Assembly (NCBI GenBank): GCA_003550325.1
Contig: QKWP01001235.1
Span: forward strand, 5,757 to 69,756
DNA length: 64,000 nt
Direction of reading: 5' to 3'
DNA from: Gigaspora rosea
Taxonomy: Eukaryota; Glomeromycota; Glomeromycetes; Diversisporales; Gigasporaceae
This document shows, piece by piece, positions 45,216 through 57,024 of this stretch. The position numbers were made by a program, and so were the translations under genes. Positions within the stretch are counted from its first letter, which is position 1, and the number at the start of each line of letters is the position of its first letter. The notes beneath the pieces were generated by a model. The model did no database searches. It saw only the letters and a list, made by a program, of their open reading frames with translations, and had not been told where the DNA came from.

Positions 45216-46966
45216 AATTACCTCTAGACTAATAACATTATCATCCTATAATTAATAATAAGCATTAATTAAAAAGAAATTCAATATATTAAATTAAAAT
45301 ATTAAAAGTTATGCATTTTAATAAAATAAAAAAGATTGAAAAATACTATATAAAATATACTCATTCATCATATAATATTTTATTAATATTCAGCTTCTTA
45401 TTATCTATATAAATAGCAGAGTAACTGTTTTCCATATGCATAAATTGATTAATTAACTTTTTCCATGTAATTGGAGTATGAAGAATGGTAGCTTTTCCAC
45501 CAACTTTTCTAATTAATTTTTCAGCTAAATCATTTTCTTCATTATTTGGAAATACTATAAAGATTATTATTAAATTATTATTCTTCATTTCTAATCCTCT
45601 CAACTCTAACATTGCTTTCATGACTTCTTTTTCATTATCTTTATAAAGTCCAATAAATGCTACATCATAAGCAGATTGATTATTCAATTCTCTATAACTT
45701 TTTTTTTGCTACACTAATACCTTCATCAAAGGTTTCAAATGCATCAATTTTTTTAATTGCTTTAAAATAATTCAACAATGCATTCCTTGTATCTTCAAGT
45801 GGGTGAATGATTAATATTCGTTTTTTTTTAATAACATGTGGTAATACGTAACTTATTTGATCAAATTGAGTAGTATTTGATAATGAAGAAGTTATTGATA
45901 ATAATTCGATATTCCATGTAAACCAAAATTTACTTCCTTTTCCTAAATGGCTTTCTACATCGATTTCTCCTCCATTAATTTCTACTAAACTTTTACAAAT
46001 TGAAAGGCCAAGTCCTGTACCATCTTGCCTCTTAGTCATTGACATATCGTTTTGTGAATAGCTTTGCCATGCATAGTTTATATATTCTGGATTTATGCTA
46101 TTATTATTAAATAAATTATTAGCTTGTATCATAGGCTTAATATATAAAATATATAATACATGGCATAGAATACATAGAACTATAGAATATATTATCTTAC
46201 CCAATGCCAGTGTCATATAATTCAACCAACAAATTTCCTTTTTTAATAATTTGACCGTAAGTCTGTTTATTTTTGTCTTTATCAACGACATCTGATAATT
46301 GCATTGAAATTGTTACTACGATTTTACCCATGTTGGTAAATTTAATTCTAAGAAATTAAGAATTATCATTAAATACAATTAATTAAGTTATGAAAATAAA
46401 AAAATATACGTATGTGTAAAAATAAATAGTTACGAATTTGACAATAAATTAGACAAAACTTGTTTCAGTCTATTTAAAATAATAAAGGACAAAAAAAAAT
46501 GTAAGTAATAATCTTTTTTTTTACACATCTAAATAAGGAAGTACATTAATTCTAATCACCTTTCAGGATCACTCTTAATATATCTTGGTAGCATATCTAC
46601 CTTGCAATTTACAATTAATTCAATCCTTTTAGTTCCAGCCTTTTTTCCAAATGACTCAATAGTACTCTCAAATAATTCTAATAAATCAAATGTTGTATTC
46701 ATTAGAGTGATTTTTTGTGCTTCTAATTTTGCTACATCAAGAATGTCATTTACTATAGATAAAACTATATCAGAGCCGCATGACATGATATTAATCATTT
46801 CTTTTTGATCAGTTATAAGGTTAGTACTATCGAAGGAAGAGAGAATGCCTATTATCGCTCCTAGTGGTGTTCGTAACTCTATTACATATAAGAATGGATT
46901 AATAATGAATTAAGAAGAGATTAAGACTGGATTAAGAATGGATTAAAAAATAAGAAATAAAGTCAA

Positions 46967-47692
46967 TTAACAAGATGAGAATAATATACCATGTGAAGTA
47001 TTTGTTAATATTTGACTCTTCACCCTACTTGCAGCTTCTGCAGTTTTTATTTTAATTTCATTTGCAGCATTCTTTTCTAACATGTAAGCATAAGTAATAG
47101 CTAAACTTATTTGATTCGATATTTGTTGTAATAGTTCTATTTCAAAATCAAGCCAAACAGAATTTGGAGATCTATGTACTTTTATCCATCCCCAACAAAT
47201 GTTGTCCAAACTTATTTCTGCGGATAATAATGATACATTTTTACAAAAATTATCGCAATATACATCTAAAAAGACATCTATTCCTGAATTATTATCCAAA
47301 GATTTTTGTAAATTTGCTAATGTTTGTGATTTATCTTTAATGACGTCGTTTAATTTAATTGATTGGTTCGGTGTTATATTTTTCTGGTCTTCATATAAAG
47401 CAGCTATTTTATTTTTAAATCCAGATTGGTCATTTGTAACTATAAATATTCTTTCAATTGGTAATCTATGATGGATTTCTTTAACAATATTTAACAATGT
47501 TTCATTCATATCTAAACCAGAAAGAATCTTATTTGATATTGAAAGTAGTAACTGTTTAGTTCCTTCCTGTTTAGATTGTTGGAATGATATTTTACGACGA
47601 AGAATTGAGAGCTCAATATTAGCACGAATACGCGCAACTAATTCTTGGGCAGAAAATGGTTTTACTAAATAGTCATCTGCTCCTCTATCCAA
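46967..47692 (-). other. copy B: receiver-1 end plus second GAF exon (open)
   Basis: This is the counterpart of 30241-30954 in copy A and is still fully open: RGADDYLVKPFSAQELVARI, then the GAF region IERIFIVTNDQSGF and NQISLAITYAYMLEKN. Differences from A are mostly conservative substitutions and two small in-frame deletions. Confidence 0.7.
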
Positions 47693-47772
47693 CCCTTAAG
47701 TAACAAAAAATCCAAAATTGATATAGAAAATAGAATAATTCATTTGATAATTTAATAATTTAATAAATTTAC

Positions 47773-47894
47773 CTTCGACTTTACAATCTTCACTAGCTTT
47801 TGCAGATAGTAGTATTACGGGAATCAATCGTGTTTTTACATTAGATCTTAAAAAACTAATAACTCGTACCCATTCATATTTGGCATCATGACAT
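47773..47894 (-). other. copy B exon with receiver-1 phospho-acceptor, frameshifted
   Basis: The exon is bounded by an acceptor (TTAATAG before 47894) and a donor (GTAAAT after 47773). Spliced to the previous exon it reads DVMMPNMNGYELLVF then stop. One base restored near 47845 by comparison with the second half (LRSNVKTRLIPVILLSAKASED) would give a 123-base exon in phase. A T-run at the break leaves room for a sequencing error. Copy A has no counterpart. Confidence 0.75.
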
Positions 47895-50247
47895 CTATTA
47901 AATTTAAATAACAATAATGGTAATGCAATTCAATAAATATTATTGTCATGTATAAGATATATTAAAATAGAAAATTCTCACCGCTAAGGATTAAGTCAGG
48001 TATTTTTTTAAGTTTCTTTAAAACTCGTATAGCATCTTGGCCGTCGCAAGCACGAAATACGTCAGATTCATTTAAAAGATCTGCCAGATAATCTCTATAA
48101 GCACGTCAATAATTATATAATCATAATCAATATAATTTCGAATTTATTTATAAAAGCGACTAATATTTACCGCATATCATTATTATCATCGACAAGTAAA
48201 ATTTGATATTTCTTTGCATTAACAGTAGAGTCATGAGACACGATATCATCCGCTAAAATTTTATCAATATCCATATCCTGATCATCTATTATTTCATTTT
48301 GAACTTCACGTGTATTATGTATTATCCATTGAGAACTTTCTTCTAAATAAAGTTGTCGATTATTGTATAATTCCCGACCACTAACTATTGGATTTTCCAA
48401 AATAATTTGATTTGTTGATAAGTGTTCGTGGCCTATTGGAAACCAACATTTAAATGTCGTTCCTTGATTTACTACAGAAGTTACAGTGATATCTCCACCA
48501 TGGCATGTAATAAATTCTTTTACAAGAGCGAGTCCTATTCCAGTGCCTTCATGACTACGCGAGTTTTGAGATACTACACGATAAAAGCGTTGAAATAGAT
48601 TTGGAAGGGCTATATTCGGAATGCCAACTCCTAAATTATTAATAGTGTTAGTAAAAAAAAAAATGAAATTATCTAGTTTAATAAGTCAGAAAGTGAATAT
48701 CTATTAACCTGTATCTGATACTTCAAGAACTGCCATCTTTTTATTATCTTTGTGATCAAGATATAAACGAATAGTTACGCGACCTTTCCAAGTATGCTTT
48801 AATGCATTTGAACCTTTTTAACAAGTAAAATATAATACAATAAACGCTACATGTTTTAATGAATGAAATTTGCGAAAAAATTTTTACACATATTTTTTTT
48901 ATAAAACGCATACAAAGGTTAAATACTATTGTTTCATACATATCATGATCCAAATAAATCTTATCTCCCATGTCTTGATTAAATTTTTTGAAGATGGAAT
49001 ATCAATAACATATTCCAAACCTAATGTTTCGGCCATATTTTTAAAGTTCGAAACTAATTCTTGAGTAAATTCAGCTATATTAGTTTCACGATAATCCACT
49101 TTTAACTTATCAGCCTCTATATTTGAAAACTGTATAAGAGACGAATTTTCTTTAATATAATAGTTTTTGGAAATTAAATGCAATTGTTATTTAAATCTTA
49201 TTATTAAAAACTTTATAACTTACTTGTAACAAAGAGTTAATAAGCTTAAGCAATCGATGAGAGTTACGTCGTATAAGTTGAATATGTGACATCATTGGTG
49301 TTTCTTTTGGGCATGTAGTAATTATGTCATCAAGTGGTGAAAGCATTAAAGTTGACGGTGCTGGAATGGAGATTAAGTCATTATCATTAGGTCTATTTAA
49401 GCAATAAATTTCTCAAAAAAAATTCATTTTATGGATAATAAATAAATCAATACTTTTTAATTCATGACTAATGCCTTGAAAGAACAAGACTTATTGGCGA
49501 TTTAAATCAGCTAATACTCTAGATCGCATCTTTTCCTCTTCAATTGTTTTTGCATGTAGCAAAAATGCATTCATGTGACTTAAGGTTAACTAACAAATTA
49601 TATGTAATTACAATAAGTTTTTTCTTTTAATGAATAGAGTATAAACAATAAAATTTATAATCACGACAATAATGTAATAATGTGAAACTTTGCATACTTT
49701 TAAAAATTCCATATACTTCTCATCAAGTGTACAGCGTGGATTGATACCACAAATCAATATAGCAGATAATACTCGGCCTTCGCCAAGGGAAATTTTTGTC
49801 AATAAGAGTACAGCCTGAGAATCATCTTTTAAAAGAATTTTTATATGTCCCCCTTCCTTTAATAATAAGGATATTGGCCAGGAATCACATTTTAAAAACG
49901 AATAAGTAGCATTATATCGTTTTAATTCTATATAAGTATCGTAGATTTTATTAGCATCTTTAGCTAAATCAATTATTTCAAGGGTTTCAGTTAAATAATC
50001 AGGAAATTTCCATCCAGTTTTATCGTCATAATCAAAGGTAGTAGCAATTAGACGTGCAATTGAACAACCAGAACCAGAGTTTGATTTATGATCGACAAAA
50101 TAAATTAAAGCATAAGGAACGTCAGCATTATTACCACTTAATACTTTTGTTACAATCTGACAGGCGTCTTCTAAGGACGTGACCTCTTCAAAGAAACATT
50201 AAGTCAAAATAAATACGCGTTAATAGATAAAAAGATAATTATGAGGA

Positions 50248-50520
50248 TAGTGATTTGAACAGGTTGGGCTATAATCGGTTGACCGACCCGAACCGAATAA
50301 ATTTCGGGCAACCGGTTGAGTAAATGCTTAATCGGTTGACAAAATGTAAATGACATCATAAAGAGCAAAGATCCTGAAAGTTCCGAAAAGAAAATGAATG
50401 AACATAATAGACGAGCAAGGCCGAGACAAGACTAAAACTTGGAGTAATCTTAATCGGTTGACACCAAATATTTCGGTTCGGTTAACCGATTAAGGAAAAT
50501 TTTCTCGGTTCAAATCACTA
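50248..50520. mobile_element. hAT-type MITE in an intron of copy B, 273 bp
   Basis: The inverted ends TAGTGATTTGAAC and GTTCAAATCACTA are exact, and the 8-bp duplication TATGAGGA (50240-50247 and 50521-50528) is exact. The matching intron of copy A has a single TATGAAGA (33877-33884), the empty site. Internal AATCGGTTGAC words relate it to the MITE at 19932-20091. Confidence 0.85.
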
Positions 50521-51465
50521 TATGAGGATAATAAATGTCGCGGCTGATCGTGAAATTCAAATGTTAGCCAATAGGTTTTATAGATTTCATGATCATCCAA
50601 ATTTCACGATCAGCGATCAATAATAAATATAATAAGCAATACTAACCAGAAATCCGACGACCAAATTCATTAAGTATTTTTAATCTTCGAGCATTCAAAA
50701 CTTTTTGAGTAGTTTCTAGTCCCATAGCAAGAATAGCACAAACGGAGCCATCAGATTGAATAACTGGACTAAAAGTATGATTAAAGAAACAGTCTTCTGG
50801 ATAACCATCACGTTCTAGTGGGTAGCAAGCATCATCAAAGAAGATACCTTTTCCAGATATCCTTATACTACAATTATGTTAATTGTAATTTAAAAGTCTA
50901 AATATTAAAAAAAAAATTTCTTTAAAAACATTACACAACTTACCTTTCAAATTGTGAATTAAAACTATCATATACTTCAGGCCAAGTTTCTCTAAATGGT
51001 TTTCCTAGTTCTATTTAATAATTAATAATTAAAAGGATATTAATTATACTATAAATACATGGCACAAAATTATTTAATTAACCTTGTTGACACGAAGATT
51101 TCGATTTAAACAATGGGTTCCACGCTATATACGTGAATAGAAATAGTTTAGAAGTTAATCAAGTAAAGAAAAGAATTTTAAAATTAGTTACCTTGATTAT
51201 ATATTGTAATCCAATCGGGATAAATACAAATATAGGCGGGAAATGCAGAATGAAGAAGGCACAGATTCCGAAATTGTCATGAATTGAATTAAAATTTTAC
51301 GATTTAAATATATATATCAGTAAATTACCAGAGCATTTTTGAGAGCAGGATCCCATGAGTCGATAGGACCAAGGACAGTTGACGACCAGTCATAACCATA
51401 GACCATTTTGACAAAGGCTTGTTCTTCATTTTCAATATTACCGCTGTAGTCTAAGGTAGTGACAT

Positions 51466-51862
51466 ATCAACTAAAAAATGTAGTGTCTAAATTTCAAAAG
51501 AAATTTATAAATTATCGACTAATAAACAAAATATTTATTTAATGTGTAGATGCGACTTTTATGTTCGGATCAAATATAAGACTTTATATGTTAATTGAGC
51601 CTATGTAATTAACGAGAATGTTAACGTTATTTTCAGTTTCGTATAAATAAACCCTACGTACGTACGTACGTACAGTACATACTCAATTAGGTATCACCAA
51701 AGTTATTATTCAGGTATTTGCTTAATTAAGTTATATATTTGTTGTATATAATATTATATTATAAAGCTATAGCACCATAGTTAAAGATGGACACCAATGC
51801 GCTTAAATGCATGCATGCGCAATTTTATACTAATATGCCCAAATTTGATTTCAATAATATCA
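51466..51862. other. duplicated 5' flank of copy B
   Basis: Non-coding and matching 35130-35640. It contains a short ACGT run (51656-51675) not expanded in copy A. Confidence 0.5.
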
Positions 51863-51870
51863 GTATGAGC

Positions 51871-52094
51871 CAGTGTCTGAAATTCAATTTTTAAATTAGT
51901 TGCGGGCTGCAACTAAATAAAAAAAATAGTTGCGGATTATAAGAATTTATAAAAATTTAGTTGCGCGTATAAGAATTTATAAGTAAAATTTGCAAATTTA
52001 TGTGCGGAATTTGCACATGCACTTCAGATTTTTGATTGCGGAAATTTAAAATTTGTTGCGGTCCGCAGACTCCGCAACCCAATTTCAGACACTG
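51871..52094. mobile_element. hAT-type MITE, 224 bp, in the copy B flank
   Basis: The inverted ends CAGTGTCTGAAATT and AATTTCAGACACTG, with an exact 8-bp duplication GTATGAGC (51863-51870 and 52095-52102), fit hAT. Copy A reads CAGTATGGTATG at the matching place, without the element. Internal TTGCGGxxTGC words repeat. Confidence 0.8.
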
Positions 52095-52125
52095 GTATGA
52101 GCTTATCTTAGGTGTAAAATAGAGT

Positions 52126-52445
52126 AGGTGAAACTGGTGAAACTGGTGCACCGATGGTTAATAGCCAAATTGGTGAAACTGGTGAAACGGTGATATTGGT
52201 GAAACTGGTGGTATTGGTGAAACTGGTGGTAGTGATGAAACTGGTGTTGTGATGAAACTGGTAATATTGGTAAAACTGGTAACATTGGTGAAACTGTTAA
52301 TATTGGTGAAACTGTGATATTGTTAAACTGGTAAATACTAATATTACCAGTTTTACCAATATTATAGTTTTACTAATATTACCAGTTTCACCAACACTAC
52401 CAGTTTCACCACTATCACCAATATTGATTGGTGATTGGTGAAAAT
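52126..52445. repeat. GGTGAAACT/GGTAATATT minisatellite with inverted halves
   Basis: The left half (52126-52335) repeats a 9-mer GGTGAAACT and its variants (GGTGATATT, GGTAATATT). The right half (52340-52440) is the complement (AGTTTCACC, AATATTACC), so the array can fold on itself. The same words build the small MITE at 38497-38591. The 60-residue open frame on the minus strand at 52103-52285 is a reading of this array. Confidence 0.7.
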
Positions 52446-52876
52446 TGGAGATTAGTTTGTCTGCAATTCTTCTGGTGCAAAATGCCTATTCTAAAAAAAC
52501 ATATACATACTATAGTTCTGGATATTACCAAATTTGGATTATGTAAATCATATCCTTTTTTGTGCATTTAAAAAATTTTTGATACTTCCATTTAAGTTTA
52601 TAGCTATTCTACTACTATTCTATACTAGTCTATAGGGCTAAATTTATATCAATCATCATTTGTTTACTGATTTGGTAAACAACTATATTATAAAGCCCTA
52701 GAATTACAAGAAATTCCTAAACTATGTATCAATAAGACTATTTATATTGGAATTACAGTAATTCAAAAATTTATTATTAACATGTTCATGATTCTGCTAC
52801 TGGCTATATTAATATATAAATTGATTCTAGAGTATTCTTTACTATGTATAAATCAATTTTCATATTTGGGAATCAC

Positions 52877-53405
52877 TTAAGAGTAGAGTATAATGACATC
52901 ATTTTTATTATAAAACTTATTGCTATAATTATTGATAATACAAAATATCTAATACTAATATGTATCAAATATTCTAGATATTTTATTTACTATCAAAAAC
53001 CAGTTTTAACTTGTTTTTAACACCTGCAAAAAAGTCTAACCCATAGTTATTACCAACTTCTTGTTATATTTTTTTAAAAAATTAAATATAAATGTTAAAT
53101 TCTTTGCTTTGAAATAAAAATTCAGACATTGAAAATACCATAAAGGTGCTACCAGAAATCAGCTGATTCGATTTTGGTCAAATTTTGACCCCTATTTTAG
53201 TCAGATCTTTATATTAAATTTTCACTTTTTCAGACCCCCTCTAGGAAATCAGCTGATTTCTGGTCCTCCCCTAAATATGTTTTTTTTGATATAAACAAAA
53301 ATGCATTTTATTTAACTATAGTAGTAAGTTTTTTATGCTGTGCTACATAATACAACAATTTTACTATTATTGAAAATGATTGACATACACTCTACTCTTA
53401 AAGTT
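52877..53405. mobile_element. MITE family X, second copy, nested
   Basis: The ends TTAAGAGTAGAGT and, complemented, TTTAAGAGTAGAGTGTA are inverted, and the interior matches the opposite-strand copy at 43558-44024. Confidence 0.55.
53144..53271. mobile_element. Harbinger-type MITE (family H), 128 bp, uninterrupted
   Basis: The ends AGGTGCTACCAGAAATCAGC and, complemented, GGGGAGGACCAGAAATCAGC are inverted, with TAA on both sides (53141-53143 and 53272-53274). The family X copy at 43558-44024 has a single TAA and no insert at this point. Confidence 0.8.
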
Positions 53406-53674
53406 AGATCCATCATGAGATTTTATGTTTTACACAACCAATTGAAATTACAAGTTTTTGTTTATACAGATCATTCTAATAAAGCAAAAAAAATGTAAAA
53501 AATACAAAAAACAAGTGTCTAAACCTTTTTTGGTCCATTAAAAAAATATTAGTAGGAAGATTTTATACTGTATTTAGATTCTTTAAACTTTATAGACTCT
53601 AAACTAACCCAACCTTAACTTTAATTTAAATTTATAATAGAAGCATCCCATATTTGGTAATATCTAGAACTGTA

Positions 53675-55320
53675 CTAATTAGCTATAATTCCTGTTCTAA
53701 CCTTAATATATAAAATCAAAGCAGTATGGTATAGATTTTAAAATAAGCATTTTATATTCCCACAATAACAACATTATATTAATACAGTATAATCAAATAT
53801 AGTATAAAAATTTTTGTAATTCAAAATACAGCAAATCAAAAGTGTATGCCTTATTTTTATTAATTAGTAAAAATGTATAGGGCAACTATAGCAGATAATA
53901 ATTGCCTAGAACATAGTAGAGGACATTTAAAGTTTAGTTATAGTAATACCAAAATTATATTATTGATACATTAAAAGTTACTATTTTGATATACAATTAA
54001 GAAATATACCAAAAACATAATTTTGAATTTTCATGTTTGTCTACACACATGTCTAGATTTTTAACAACTAGGAAACAGTTTTAAACCTATTGTGATTAAA
54101 TTACAAAATTTAATTTAACAAAAAAAATAGGTAAAATTTTAAAAATATATAAAATTTATATAAATATTTTGATTAAGGCATTCACTTTATATAATATTAA
54201 CCAGTGCAATGAAAACAGTATTACTGTCACTTTCTTTATATTCTTAATTCTATTGTAGCCAGTTCTTTCTTTTAGTAATTGTTAGAAAATAATTGCATTT
54301 ATATAGTTTTGTAAAAAAGCAAGCAATGTTGATATGTGTATGCATATGAATCTTGCATAGTGATAATCATTTTTTCACTACAGTTATTACGTGGCACACG
54401 AATTCTTTTTCAAAGTCACGTTCTTGATTTTGTTTTAGTATTATCACGATAATGCATCAAAATTGTAACTTTTGATGCATCAAAAACATAACTTTTAATG
54501 CACTTTACTCGTCCATTGCGATAATGCATATTCACGCGTTTGTGGCATGTAATACATGATGATCGCTCCGCAGTTTTATTGTAAGAGTGATACAGTATAT
54601 TAGAGTTTTTCACACACTTGAATCTTGTTTTAGATACGACCAATAAAGCATTACCGTAGTACGTATAGCAATAAGATTTGATCATAGTGTCAAACTTTCA
54701 AAAATGGAATAGAGCATATTACGATAATTACGTACGTACGTATCTTCGATTAGATGTACAATATATATTGTTGGGAATGATGCTAAAATCGGATGATACT
54801 GAAATTTTGACTTATTTTGATATAAAATTTTAAAATTTTTTTGAGGTTTTTTTTTAGTTTTTATCTTATAGGGTTAGGGTAGGATTTGGAAGTAAATTTG
54901 ATATTTAAAGAAATTTGATATTTAAAAGAATATATGTGAAGTTTAGCAAGGCTTATAGTGTCAAATCGAGACCCCAAATTTCCGCATCACCTCTGACATA
55001 TATTAAATAAAAATAAAAAAATCACAATCGCAGGTAAATTTACATGTAATTCATAATATATCATCTTTTGAAACCGCTATAAAAGCATTTAAACATAATT
55101 CATTGAAGGTACATCAGCATGACCAGGCATCATTTTATAAAATTAGGATAGGAAAAATGACAGAATTTTAATGATCTTGAGAATCATGATTGAATTTTGG
55201 ACTTGTTGGAATCGTCTTATTGAGACATTCATTTTGGTAGTAAAACATCAAAAACGGACCAATGAATCAAAAATTATTTACTATTAAATATTGTATATGC
55301 ATTTTGCGCCATAACACACT
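53675..55320. other. duplicated flank of unit B
   Basis: 53690-54900 matches 35690-36810 of unit A (for example ACACATGTCTAGATT and AATGCATATTCACGCG), but 53.7-54.2 kb has lost nearly all CpGs while 54.4-54.8 kb has kept them. The 89-residue open frame on the minus strand at 54416-54685 is not supported by the A copy. Confidence 0.55.
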
Positions 55321-55475
55321 GAGTTTTAGTATAGAACCCACTATTCGGAATACTTCAGAATTTTTTTCTCGACCTTGCTCGTAATTTGCGTTGATTAATT
55401 GTCTATTCGGAAACTTACGGAATTGAGCCAATTATGCGAAAATTACCTAATAACAACAATTTCAACAATTTTTTA

Positions 55476-55691
55476 CAGGAGGGTACCAAATTTACGGGTC
55501 GAACATGTCGGATCTAGGTCGGCGTTTAGCTGTTAGTAGGTTCTATGGCAAAATTACCAGCTGGGCATTTTTTACTTAAAGAATGAATTCATTAGTAAAA
55601 TTTTTAATTATCTTGGACAAAATTGATCAATTCCGATCCAGCCGACCATCGCTTCGAAGTATTCCGACCCGGAATTTTGGTGACCCCCCTG
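55476..55691. mobile_element. MITE with CAGGAGGGTACC-type inverted ends, 216 bp
   Basis: The left end CAGGAGGGTACCAAATTTAC matches the complement of the right end, CAGGGGGGTCACCAAAATTC, in imperfect form and continues into CGGGTCG. The CAGGG-like start resembles hAT, but no 8-bp duplication is evident. CpG-rich. The open frames at 55583-55837 and 55627-55854 overlap it and are not called. Confidence 0.5.
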
Positions 55692-55842
55692 TAGGAGTTA
55701 ATAGCAACACAGCATTTTGCAAATCTAACCTATTATGCATTATCAATAAAATCATCGCCCCTGGTCCAGACTCGTGCAATTTAAAATGCGATATAGACTT
55801 TGCGTTATCGGTGCAAAAAAAAATTATGGGAAAATAAGGATA

Positions 55843-55985
55843 GGCGGCATCCACAATTTACGTTAAACTAGTACTGTATTGTATAAAAATAAGGATCTTG
55901 AAGATAATGCCATATAGTATTATGTTTGTATTATCTTTAAGATCCCTATAACAATACTGGTTTAACGTAAATTGTGGATACCGCC
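55843..55985. mobile_element. hairpin MITE, 143 bp
   Basis: GGCGGCATCCACAATTTACG and the complement of the right end, GGCGGTATCCACAATTTACG, are inverted and the arms pair nearly to the centre (inner arms GATCTTxAAGATAATxC). ATA is repeated outside. It interrupts the unit B sequence relative to unit A at about 42,540. Confidence 0.65.
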
Positions 55986-56039
55986 ATAAATTATATTTAA
56001 TTTTACATAAAAAGTGCATTAATCAATACACGAATATTA

Positions 56040-56533
56040 CACTATTTACATCAAAATAGATATTTATTATGCATTATATGTGTCTAAAATGTAATTGCAC
56101 AAGTCTGGACTCTACGTTGAGGATGTGGATTACATAACAATATATGGTCATAAGACATTGAAGATGTGGATTACATAACAAAGTATGTTTATAAGCTGTA
56201 CTTAAACGTTGGATGATTTTGCTGTTTTAACTACTGTAAAGCGAAATATGTTCGTACAACATACATAAATATATACTATTAAAATTTTAATTTTAAATAA
56301 CCGTTATTGATTGATCAAGAATATTAATTATAAATGAAAGTTATAAAACACAATAAATGCACTTATTTCCGTTTCTTGGAAAAGCTAAATCCAAAATATT
56401 TTGTTCTATTAAATATTTCTGATACTTAAAAAATGAATAATGAAATTACTACGTAATCATAGTGATCGGAAATTGTCGCAGAATTTCTATTAAATACTAG
56501 GAAAATGCGTAGCAATATGAGATGGATTCCCTT
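56040..56533 (+). repeat. end of duplicated unit B (matches 42600-43130)
   Basis: It has the same word order as in unit A (TGTCTAAAATGTAATTGCAC, GATGTGGATTACATAAC, TTTCTTGGAAAAG, GATTCCCTTAT). Similarity ends at about 56533. Confidence 0.7.
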
Positions 56534-57024
56534 ATGTCAAGCAAAAACGGACCATCTCGGATCTGTCACCGACCTCGGTAAAACTGTATCACAAAAACAC
56601 CTACCACGTATAACTCGTGCAAAAAAATTTTTGAACAAAAACACAAAATGTTTGCGAATTCAAGTCGTTAAACTTTAATGTTATAAACTGAGATCACTTT
56701 ATATGGCCCTAGTTATAAAATTCGAGCAAAACTTTTCCCGAGATGCCAAGAAAAGAAGGTGAACAAAAAAAAAATCTTTTTTAAATTTTTATTGTGCATT
56801 CAGATATAATGATGGTATTTGGCTAAAAGGTAATTATTTTATGAAAGCTAAGTATTTTCTAGAATCGCTTTTAGCAGATTTTAAACCTCAGTCGAGTACC
56901 TATACCATGCTCATAAATTCCAAGAGTATATTATCCACTAATTGTTTTTTTAATCTTTAATAGTACCTATATCATATTTGTAGCAGAATCCAGGATTACG
57001 TTGCTTACCAATAATTAATATTGA

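Larger units (their letters stand above)
45216..51465 (-). pseudogene. hybrid histidine kinase, copy B (pseudogene)
   Basis: It has the same exon and domain order as copy A, on the minus strand: PAS sensor, GAF, HisKA/HATPase, receiver 1, GAF, HisKA/HATPase, receiver-like block, and a short DDNVISLE receiver start at about 45,220-45,250. The counterpart of the start ATG is 51463-51465, but a one-base loss gives a stop at codon 5. The acceptor of exon 2 reads GG instead of AG (near 51271). The first HisKA has a TAA at 49492-49494 three codons before its FFQGISHELK motif. The receiver-1 exon with the phospho-acceptor (47773-47894, DVMMPNMNGYE) is one base short and runs into a stop. A longer A-run near 45705 shifts the frame in the receiver-like block. 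The terminal receiver exon is absent. It has a hAT-type MITE in one intron. I judge this copy dead. Confidence 0.8.
52513..53672. mobile_element. Tc1/mariner-type element, 1160 bp, CpG-free, in copy B only
   Basis: The left end TAGTTCTGGATATTACCAAA and the complement of the right end, CAGTTCTAGATATTACCAAA, are inverted, with TA on both sides (52511-52512 and 53673-53674). Copy A has no counterpart between the flanking homologies. CpG is virtually absent. It carries the nested elements at 52877-53405 and 53144-53271; no transposase frame remains. Confidence 0.65.
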
